This document shows positions 1-4,430 of a stretch of 10,132 nt of DNA, in pieces. The notes under the pieces are model-generated. The model had not been told where the DNA came from. It searched no databases and saw only the letters and a program-made list of their open reading frames with translations. Both the position numbers and the translations under genes were made by a program. Each line of letters starts with the position of its first letter. Within the stretch, counting starts at the first letter, position 1. The DNA comes from Pseudomonadota bacterium (GTDB taxonomy: Bacteria > Desulfobacterota > Syntrophia > Syntrophales > UBA5619), in NCBI GenBank assembly GCA_018819165.1, contig JAHJQP010000122.1:1-10132 (forward strand), read 5' to 3'.

Positions 1-228
1 GACGGCAAAGACCGAGGGTATCGAGGCGAAGATCAGCATGCCGAGGGCGAAGACGGTATAAGCGGTAACGGTGAGACCGACTCCGGCGGAAAGGAAAAGC
101 CCTTCGCCCGGGGAGGCAAACCGGATGGCCGTGATGCTTAGGCATAGACGTCCCACTCCCGACGTGATCAGACACCAACCGGCCAGGAGAAGGATCGTCA
201 AGACATGATGAAAAAGTGTTGAGTGCAT
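1..228 (-). CDS. Partial polytopic membrane protein, N-terminal 76 residues (possible GT-C/PMT-type glycosyltransferase)
   Basis: Reading the minus strand from the ATG at 228-226 gives an open frame of 76 codons that runs off the left edge. The protein starts MHSTLFHHVLTILLLAG and has a hydrophobic segment at about residues 8-24. A short polar stretch (FASPGEG) follows, then a second hydrophobic segment at about residues 44-70 rich in G, L, V, T and A (SAGVGLTVTAYTVFALG). The pattern of SPGEG followed by a Gly-rich helix resembles the start of integral-membrane glycosyltransferases of the GT39/ArnT type. That is impression-level recognition only; the catalytic loop lies outside the window. 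Nearby glycosyltransferase and methyltransferase genes fit a glycan role. The frame stays open upstream to a stop at 306-304 with a GTG at 276-274, so the start could be further upstream; no strong ribosome binding site precedes the ATG. Transcription is divergent from pilA. Confidence 0.7.
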   Translation of the reverse strand, partial: MHSTLFHHVLTILLLAGWCLITSGVGRLCLSITAIRFASPGEGLFLSAGVGLTVTAYTVFALGMLIFASIPSVFAV

Positions 229-331
229 GGTTTGCCGCCGGTGATCAGGGTTAAGACCTGTGTGGATACCTATCACAAAGAGCTTTTTGAAGAAATGAAA
301 ACGTTAGGCCGTTCTCAAAGCCCCTCACGAA

Positions 332-355
332 GGTCTCGACCGGCAAAGCGAGATC
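332..355. repeat. Small inverted repeat (hairpin) in the pilA upstream region
   Basis: GGTCTCG at 332-338 pairs with CGAGATC at 349-355 (7 bp, one G-U) across a 10-base loop. CCCC at 321-324 and GGGG at 356-359 lie on either side and could extend the structure across an internal loop. No T-run follows, so it does not look like a terminator. Its role is unknown; it could be a remnant or a regulator-binding palindrome. Confidence 0.35.
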
Positions 356-519
356 GGGGCGAATGTGGAAAAATTCAGGATCGATCCGCGAGAATTCCGG
401 AAGTTGCGGCCCGGACCGTCCTTCAGGTGAGATTCAATTTGCAAGGCATGACCGCACAAACTTGTAAGATGATAGAGCATAAAGAAATATCTTAACAAAT
501 AAGCTCCCGGCAGGTGAAA

Positions 520-535
520 TGGTATGTTACTTGCT
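520..535 (+). promoter_or_regulatory. Sigma-54 (RpoN) -24/-12 promoter of pilA
   Basis: The 16 bases read TGGTATGTTACTTGCT. This matches the RpoN consensus TGGCACG-N4-TTGCW at the invariant GG (521-522) and GC (533-534) with exact spacing; only the C and second C of CAC differ. Transcription would start near 546, giving a leader of about 137 bases before the pilA ATG. It is established that pilA is RpoN-dependent in Pseudomonas, Myxococcus and Geobacter, activated by PilS/PilR. By inference the same control applies here. No pilS or pilR lies in the window. Confidence 0.75.
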
Positions 536-599
536 GTTAAAGAAACAAAGCGTCTTTATCCGATATAGGAAACAGGTGGGGAAGGAGGTGTATGCGGAA

Positions 600-626
600 A
601 TGATTCGGCGTTTGGGGTTCTCTTGA
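600..626 (+). other. Possible 8-codon leader reading frame in the pilA 5' leader
   Basis: A very strong Shine-Dalgarno-like GGAGG at 584-588 is not used by pilA. Eleven bases downstream an ATG opens MIRRLGFS and stops at TGA 624-626. A second ATG at 592 gives only three codons. Either could be chance. If translated, it would sit inside the leader of the sigma-54 transcript and could couple translation to pilA expression. Weak evidence: purely positional. Confidence 0.2.
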
Positions 627-682
627 CCGTATAAGGGAGTAATTTAATATTGGAATTCAATAAACGACAAAAGGAGGAACAG

Positions 683-1090
683 ATGATTAGTGCATTTTAC
701 AAGAAAAGAGGGCAGAGGGGCTTTACGCTGATCGAACTGATGATCGTCATCGCGATCATCGGCATCCTCGCAGCCATCGCCATCCCGCAGTTCACCGCGT
801 ATAAAAAGAGGGGCTATGTTGCAAGCTGCGTTGCGGATGGGAAAAATGCCCTGACTGGGCTAACAGCATATGTGGGAGAGAATCCCACTTTGATTCCAGC
901 TGCTGAAACCATTACTGGCGCCAGCGCAGGAACTACCTATACTACCGTTAAGGCGAGTGCCGGGAATACGATTGCCATCGCAGCGGGTGCATCAGCAGGG
1001 CAGCCCGGCGTGATCACCGTTACTAGTACTAATCTTACCGGTTCTCTCATCGTCGATGCCGCTGGTGTACAGACCCATACTTTGCAATAA
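683..1090 (+). CDS. pilA: Type IV major pilin PilA (type IVa prepilin)
   Basis: The product is a 135-residue prepilin, the subunit of the type IV pilus assembled at the inner membrane after leader cleavage by prepilin peptidase PilD. The start is ATG 683, placed by the ribosome binding site AAAGGAGG at 670-677; an in-frame TTG at 650 has none. The leader is [13 protein letters not shown] (13 residues) and cleavage falls before FTLIE, with the required Gly at -1 and Glu at +5. The hydrophobic alpha-1 helix ([20 protein letters not shown]) is canonical. Mature aromatics include F1, F24, Y27, Y32 and Y50, close to the Geobacter PilA set. The mature chain (122 residues) is longer than Geobacter PilA. 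It ends in a domain rich in Ala, Gly and Thr with few charges, likely beta-rich. There is a single Cys (mature 36), so no disulfide-bonded D-region as in Pseudomonas/Neisseria pilins. No other pil genes are adjacent. A sigma-54 promoter lies upstream and a hairpin downstream. Confidence 0.93.
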   Translation: MISAFYKKRGQRGFTLIELMIVIAIIGILAAIAIPQFTAYKKRGYVASCVADGKNALTGLTAYVGENPTLIPAAETITGASAGTTYTTVKASAGNTIAIAAGASAGQPGVITVTSTNLTGSLIVDAAGVQTHTLQ

Positions 1091-1136
1091 AGATCAAACG
1101 CAGACACTTCTCACAAACACTTTATAGCACTTACCA

Positions 1137-1170
1137 AAACCGAGGAGGGGAAGTTCTCCCTCCTCGGTTT
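1137..1170 (+). terminator. Strong hairpin downstream of pilA, likely terminator
   Basis: AAACCGAGGAGGG (1137-1149) and CCCTCCTCGGTTT (1158-1170) form a perfect 13-bp stem with an 8-base loop, 46 bases after the pilA stop. The right side ends in TTT followed by GTCATT, so the T-tract is short; on the minus strand the T-run is TTTTGG. It could work in both directions. The terminator role is inferred from stem strength and position. Confidence 0.75.
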
Positions 1171-1174
1171 GTCA

Positions 1175-1386
1175 TTAGTCAAAACGCTTATGGCGCTGAT
1201 AATTGCGATCCACGACGCAGTCTCTCCGGGTGCCAGAATCTTGTTGATGAAAGATCGTTCGTCCCCCTTGCCGTCTGTTATGAATATCTTCTTAGAGTTA
1301 GAGATGCTGCGATTCAGGTCAAAAACGATATGAACCTTGGCCTTCTTTCCACCACCATCTCCAAGTTCTGGCAGGTCAACTGACAA
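1175..1386 (-). pseudogene. IS4-family (DDE) transposase remnant
   Basis: On the minus strand, a frame from about 1386 encodes LPELGDGGGKKAKVHIVFDL and continues to IFITDGKGDERSFINKIL-APGET. This resembles the central part of IS4-type DDE transposases, where a FDLN...ITDGKG block precedes the catalytic VMDRGYQ block. After APGET the frame is lost. Shifting by one base restores CVVDRNYQRHKRFD, the expected next block, then stops appear at 1175-1177. So only the middle is left, with a frameshift near 1220; the start and the last catalytic Glu region are missing. It cannot encode an active enzyme. The remnant abuts a fragment of a different IS on its right. Family assignment is from motif memory, with no alignment. 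Confidence 0.65.
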
Positions 1387-1389
1387 CGG

Positions 1390-1505
1390 ATCATCCCTAA
1401 TTCTTTGCCTATCCCGAAGAGATCCGGAGAATGATCTATACGACCAATGTCATTGAATTGCTGAATAACTCCCTGAAAAAAAATTAAAAACAACGCCTCT
1501 TTTCC
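1390..1505 (+). pseudogene. IS256-family (Mutator-type) transposase C-terminal remnant
   Basis: On the plus strand, 1401-1484 reads FFAYPEEIRRMIYTTN and continues VIELLNNSLKKN before a stop at 1485-1487. This matches the conserved C-terminal block of IS256/Mutator transposases (FPEEIRRVIYTTNAIESLN). A shifted frame just after it gives NNASFP, similar to the next family block (NRGSFP), so a frameshift lies near 1484 in an A-run. A stop at 1398-1400 closes the frame upstream. Only about 35 residues remain of a roughly 400-residue enzyme. The right boundary with the TPR fragment is uncertain (about 1495-1510). Confidence 0.65.
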
Positions 1506-1511
1506 TATAGT

Positions 1512-1810
1512 GAGGCGACTATAGACGAATACCGAAAGCCTATCTCTCAATCCCCACCTGCCAGATGCCCTGTATCACCTTGGATTGACGATGGAAAATC
1601 AGGGAAGTTTCTCGGATGCCGATCGACATTCCGAGGCGGCTGAGCGGAAGAAACCGAATCATGTCAATGCCATTCAGCAACGGGGGATGCTGGCGATGAA
1701 GGCGGGAAATTCAGATAAACGACCACCTTCTTTCAAGCGGCCCTGCGAATCCGCCCGGCGACCCCGGATGGAAGGCGTCCCTATCGCAGGTCATTGACGC
1801 AGGGACGTTC
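1512..1810 (+). pseudogene. Tetratricopeptide-repeat (TPR) protein, C-terminal remnant with frameshifts
   Basis: Three plus-strand frames must be joined to read the protein. 1512-1538 gives EATIDEYRK. A second frame from about 1540 gives LSLNPHLPDALYHLGLTMEN, then QGSFSDADRH, then KKPNHVNAIQQRGMLAMKAG. A third frame at 1731-1757 gives FQAALRIRP, and 1757-1783 in yet another frame gives GDPGWKASL. These are TPR helices with the usual spacing (A..Y..AL.LNP, DA.Y.LG, N.RG.L...G, F..AL.I.P.). At least three single-base shifts are needed, so it is not functional. A call of a 70-residue gene at 1585-1797 would be wrong. TPR modules are common in large membrane glycosyltransferase or export proteins, but the parent protein cannot be named. 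Confidence 0.6.
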
Positions 1811-1857
1811 CTCAAAAAGGTCTTGATCGGAAAGTGGATTAAGGGTATCAAATCTGC

Positions 1858-2610
1858 ATGTTCAAAGATAAAAAAATCATCGTGGTCATGCCGGCCTACA
1901 ATGCGGCGAAAACGCTGCAGCAGACCTATGACGAGGTCATGGCGCAGGGCATCGTGGATCTCGTGATCCTGGTGGATGACGCGAGCCGTGATGAAACCCC
2001 GGCCATCGCTTCAGGTCTTCCCCATACGAAGATGTTTGTCCATGAACGGAACAAAGGTTACGGCGGCAATCAGAAGACCTGCTACCGGATGGCCCTGGAG
2101 GCGGGGGCGGATATCGTGATCATGGTCCATCCCGATTATCAGTACACGCCCAAGCTGATTCCGGCGATGGCCGCGATGATCGGAAACGATCTATACCCAT
2201 GCGTTCTCGGATCCCGGATCCTGGGAGGATACGCGCTGAAGGGCGGTATGCCGGTGTGGAAGTACATCGCCAACCGCTTTCTCACGCTCGCCGAAAACAT
2301 CCTTCTGGGCGCGAAGCTATCCGAGTATCACACCGGATACCGAGCCTTCTCCCGGGAGCTGCTGGAAAGCCTTGCCCTCGAGGGCAATTCGGACGACTAC
2401 CTGTTCGACAACCAGATGCTGGCGCAGATCATCTGGCGGGGCTGCACGATCGCCGAGGTGAGCTGTCCGACGAAATACTTCACGGAGGCCTCCTCGATTA
2501 ACCTCCGGCGCAGCATCCGCTACGGCCTGGGTTGCCTCTGGACGGCGCTGGTTTTCCGCCTGTGCAAAATGAAGCTCATCCGTTCACGGCTTTTCCCGGT
2601 GAACAAATGA
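1858..2610 (+). CDS. Glycosyltransferase family 2, DPM1-like (polyprenyl-phosphate sugar synthase type)
   Basis: The 250-residue protein has a GT-A fold of the DPM1-like GT2 class, which moves a sugar from a nucleotide donor to a polyprenyl phosphate or similar acceptor at the cytoplasmic membrane face. Visible blocks: the opening strand IIVVMPAYNAAKTL (about 6-19), the nucleotide-binding LVDDAS (38-43), HPDYQYTP at 91-98 in the place of the metal-binding DXD motif (D93 the likely ligand), GSRILGG (118-124), and HTGYRAFSR (158-166). There are no C-terminal transmembrane helices of the GtrA type, only a mildly hydrophobic segment near 224-237. The start is ATG 1858; the purine-rich AAGGG at 1841-1845 is a modest ribosome binding site. 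The TPR remnant lies immediately upstream. The stop overlaps the methyltransferase start (ATGA), so the two are translationally coupled. Acceptor and sugar cannot be read from sequence. Confidence 0.88.
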   Translation: MFKDKKIIVVMPAYNAAKTLQQTYDEVMAQGIVDLVILVDDASRDETPAIASGLPHTKMFVHERNKGYGGNQKTCYRMALEAGADIVIMVHPDYQYTPKLIPAMAAMIGNDLYPCVLGSRILGGYALKGGMPVWKYIANRFLTLAENILLGAKLSEYHTGYRAFSRELLESLALEGNSDDYLFDNQMLAQIIWRGCTIAEVSCPTKYFTEASSINLRRSIRYGLGCLWTALVFRLCKMKLIRSRLFPVNK

Positions 2611-3374
2611 ATACTGGCCGTGATAACCGTTTCGAAGACTTTTTTGCCGACGATCTCTACGTCAATTTAAAAAACCTCCTCTATAATTATTTGCTAAGAA
2701 AAAGGGCGATCAAGAAATGCATGCAAGGCGTGCAGGAAGGTCTCGTTCTCGAGGTGGGCAGTGGTATGTCCCCGATGGTGATTGGCAGCGATCGGGTCGT
2801 CTATTCCGAATTGTCTTTCCGCGCCGTCCAGACGCTGAAAAGATTCCAGGAGAGGGGGGCCTTCGTCGTTGCAGACGCAGCTCATCTCCCCTTCAGTGAA
2901 AGTTCGTTTTCACTGGTCATCTGCTCGGAGGTCTTGGAGCATCTTCCGGAAGATCGCCCGGCACTCAAGGACATGGCTGAGGTGCTGAAAACTGGGGGAA
3001 GCCTGATTCTAACCTTTCCCCACAGGCACGGCTACTTTGCCCAGGATGACCGCTTCGTGGGCCACTTCCGCCGTTATGAACTGCCGGAAATGGAGGAGTG
3101 CTTGAAAGAGGTGGGGCTGAAGGCTGTGGATATCTGGAAGGTGCTCGGGCCTCTGGAAAAAGCGACAATGGTGGCGGTTGTGTGGGCCGTCTCCCGGTTG
3201 CAATGCCTGAAAGGGGCAAGAGGAGATCACAAAAAGGTCATCGCAACGCGCCGGATTGTTACTTCGTTTTTCAAGTGGTTCAACCGACTGTACTGTGTGC
3301 CGGTATGGCTGGATGCCCGGCTGTTTCCCCGCTCTCTGGCGACGGTCCTACTGGTCAGGGCGGTAAAGGGATAA
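2607..3374 (+). CDS. Class I SAM-dependent methyltransferase
   Basis: The product is 255 residues from ATG 2607, which overlaps the glycosyltransferase stop by four bases (ATGA). A longer in-frame start at 2532 lies inside the upstream gene and is rejected. SAM-binding motif I is LEVGSGMSP (48-56). An acidic residue in YSEL (E68) follows the second strand. VADAAHLPF (88-96) and ICSEVLEHL (105-113) are the Methyltransf_11-type motifs, followed by LKTGGSLILTFPH. The C-terminal half has an HFRRYEL block, hydrophobic stretches (ATMVAVVWAV and SLATVLLVRAV) and basic residues, suggesting loose membrane association. The substrate is unknown; by context it could be a glycan or a lipid-linked sugar. 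A possible weak terminator follows at 3402-3420. Confidence 0.87.
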   Translation: MNTGRDNRFEDFFADDLYVNLKNLLYNYLLRKRAIKKCMQGVQEGLVLEVGSGMSPMVIGSDRVVYSELSFRAVQTLKRFQERGAFVVADAAHLPFSESSFSLVICSEVLEHLPEDRPALKDMAEVLKTGGSLILTFPHRHGYFAQDDRFVGHFRRYELPEMEECLKEVGLKAVDIWKVLGPLEKATMVAVVWAVSRLQCLKGARGDHKKVIATRRIVTSFFKWFNRLYCVPVWLDARLFPRSLATVLLVRAVKG

Positions 3375-3401
3375 GGCTCGGAAGGATCATCTGATGCTTA
3401 C

Positions 3402-3420
3402 GAGAGAGCCTCTCCTTTTA
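3402..3420 (+). terminator. Weak candidate terminator after the methyltransferase gene
   Basis: GAGAG (3402-3406) and CTCTC (3410-3414) form a 5-bp stem with a 3-base loop, followed by CTTTTAT. It lies 28 bases past the methyltransferase stop. The stem is short, so termination is a guess from position and the T-run. Confidence 0.35.
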
Positions 3421-3488
3421 TCGACCTGCCATTGCCTACCGACCACCTCAAAGACCTGAAAGTTTTTTCCAATCATGACAATTTCCCC

Positions 3489-3517
3489 TTGACAGCGGAA
3501 AAATAGTGCGATAGGAA
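3489..3517 (+). promoter_or_regulatory. Candidate sigma-70 promoter for the tetR operon
   Basis: A perfect -35 TTGACA at 3489-3494 is followed after 17 bases by TAGGAA (3512-3517), which matches the -10 consensus at only three of six positions. A second -10-like TATAGT lies at 3521-3526, without a -35 at normal spacing. The adjacent tandem operator would overlap the start region and block transcription. The -35 and position support the call; the poor -10 weakens it. Confidence 0.35.
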
Positions 3518-3525
3518 ATTTATAG

Positions 3526-3556
3526 TGACCATCGGTCATATACTGACCATGGTTCA
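3526..3556. promoter_or_regulatory. Tandem palindromic operator, likely for the TetR-family regulator
   Basis: TGACCATCGGTCA (3526-3538) is a perfect 5-bp inverted repeat around a 3-base centre. A near copy, TGACCATGGTTCA (3544-3556), has one mismatched arm pair. Their centres are 18 bases apart. Extended by two bases each (to 3540 and 3558), the units agree at 13 of 15 positions. Size and symmetry suit a TetR-family dimer, and two sites one and a half turns or so apart are common for such operators. The regulator gene begins 215 bases downstream, so autoregulation is the simplest inference. Confidence 0.65.
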
Positions 3557-3703
3557 TAAACTGAGCGCAGGACGGTATCCATAGACGACGAATCGCAGGC
3601 GATGATCCTTGTAAGGCACGATATCCAGTTCGTCTTCTACCTCTTTGTCTTCTGCCTCGTTATTGTTACTGATATGTTGCAGCAGGTCGTAATCTGACCG
3701 GAA
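3554..3703 (-). other. Short minus-strand open frame without start (possible gene remnant)
   Basis: Reading minus from 3703 to the TGA at 3556-3554 gives 49 codons with plausible protein composition: DYDLLQHISNNNEAEDKEVE, later ELDIVPYKDHRLRF and VVYGYRPAL. No ATG or GTG start is visible, and a stop lies just upstream (3706-3704). It overlaps the second operator half. It may be the eroded tail of a former gene or chance. I do not recognise the family. Confidence 0.25.
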
Positions 3704-3770
3704 TCACCTTTGAATCACCTGCAATGTGACCTGCCGAACGACTATCTATTTTCAAAGAAGGAGTCAAATC

Positions 3771-4430
3771 TTGGGACTTGAAGAAAGAAGAAAGCGGGAG
3801 CGCGAAAACAGAAAAAATGCCATCCTGAAAGCGGCACGTAAACTTTTTTTCGAGAAGGGCTTTCGGCAGGTCACCGTCGAGAACATCGCCAGGAAGGCCG
3901 AGTTTAGCAAGGGATCAATCTATCTCTACTTTAACAGCAAGGAGGAAATTTACAGCCAGATACTTCTGAACGACATCGATAAGTTTCATGACAGCGTCGC
4001 AGACATCCTCCAGGGTCCATCCAGTGCATCCGAGGCACTAATCAGAGTTGCAGAAATATACGTCGATTTCTTTCTGAATGATCGAGAGTTATTCAGGATA
4101 CTGATGAATTTCATGCTCCATAACAACGACATGAATCTGCCGGAGGATATTAATAATCATATCATTAAAACAACGAACAGGACCATCAGCATCATTGAAC
4201 AGGTATTCAAGTACGGGATCGAAAAAGGGGAATTTCCCCCGGATATTAACCTTCGCATGAATAGAAATGCAATCTGGGGATTGCTCAACGGGATCATCTC
4301 GCTGCATCTCTTTACCGGAAAGGAATCAGGACGGACAGAGGTGATTCATAGCACCATAAAGTCCGGTCTGGAAATCTACATCCGGGGTATGGGAAATTCC
4401 AGAAAAAAAGAAGGGGGGGTTTTTGTATGA
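3771..4430 (+). CDS. TetR/AcrR-family transcriptional regulator of the beta-oxidation operon
   Basis: The 219-residue protein starts at TTG 3771, chosen because AAGGAG at 3758-3763 sits seven bases upstream; an in-frame ATG at 3726 has no such site. The N-terminal DNA-binding domain is clear: NRKNAILKAARKLFFEKGF (13-31), then the helix-turn-helix VTVENIARKAEFSKGSIYLY (34-53) and FNSKEEIY. The remaining all-helical ligand domain (about 70-210) carries no further motif I can name. TetR proteins beside acyl-CoA dehydrogenase genes (FadR of Bacillus, PsrA of Pseudomonas) typically sense long-chain acyl-CoA and repress beta-oxidation genes; that role is inferred here. The gene overlaps the dehydrogenase start by four bases (ATGA), so they are co-transcribed. 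The 3' end holds an A7 tract (4403-4409) and a G7 tract (4413-4419); the G-run also serves as the ribosome binding site of the next gene. Confidence 0.88.
   Translation: MGLEERRKRERENRKNAILKAARKLFFEKGFRQVTVENIARKAEFSKGSIYLYFNSKEEIYSQILLNDIDKFHDSVADILQGPSSASEALIRVAEIYVDFFLNDRELFRILMNFMLHNNDMNLPEDINNHIIKTTNRTISIIEQVFKYGIEKGEFPPDINLRMNRNAIWGLLNGIISLHLFTGKESGRTEVIHSTIKSGLEIYIRGMGNSRKKEGGVFV

Larger units (their letters stand above)
229..682. other. Divergent intergenic region upstream of pilA
   Basis: This 454-base stretch separates the minus-strand membrane-protein gene from pilA. I see no convincing gene in it. One open frame (223-495, plus) has an Arg/Ser-rich, low-complexity-like product, no ribosome binding site and no recognisable motif. 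The stretch holds a 7-bp hairpin at 332-355, a sigma-54-type promoter at 520-535 and a short leader reading frame at 600-626. A weaker possible sigma-70 promoter sits at 623-650: TTGACC, a 16-base spacer, then TAATAT. Confidence 0.6.
3375..3770. other. Gene-free region upstream of the beta-oxidation operon
   Basis: This 396-base stretch separates the glycan genes from the regulator gene. It contains the weak hairpin near 3402, a TTGACA -35-like element at 3489-3494 and two tandem palindromes at 3526-3556. It also holds a short minus-strand open frame at 3554-3703 with no start codon. Nothing else is recognisable. Confidence 0.6.

Noticed and set aside
223..495. Plus-strand open frame of 90 codons before pilA
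   Set aside because: No ribosome binding site, Arg/Ser-rich random-looking product, and it overlaps the end of the opposite membrane-protein gene and the region before the promoter.
650..682. Longer pilin from TTG 650
   Set aside because: The Shine-Dalgarno at 670-677 would lie inside it, and the leader from ATG 683 has a normal length for type IVa prepilins.
536..682. GEMM-type (cyclic dinucleotide) riboswitch in the pilA leader
   Set aside because: Looked for because Geobacter pilus genes use such switches, but the conserved GCAAA and ACGCAAAGC-type blocks are absent.
2532..2606. N-terminal extension of the methyltransferase
   Set aside because: It lies within the glycosyltransferase gene in another frame; ATG 2607 gives the usual overlap and protein length.
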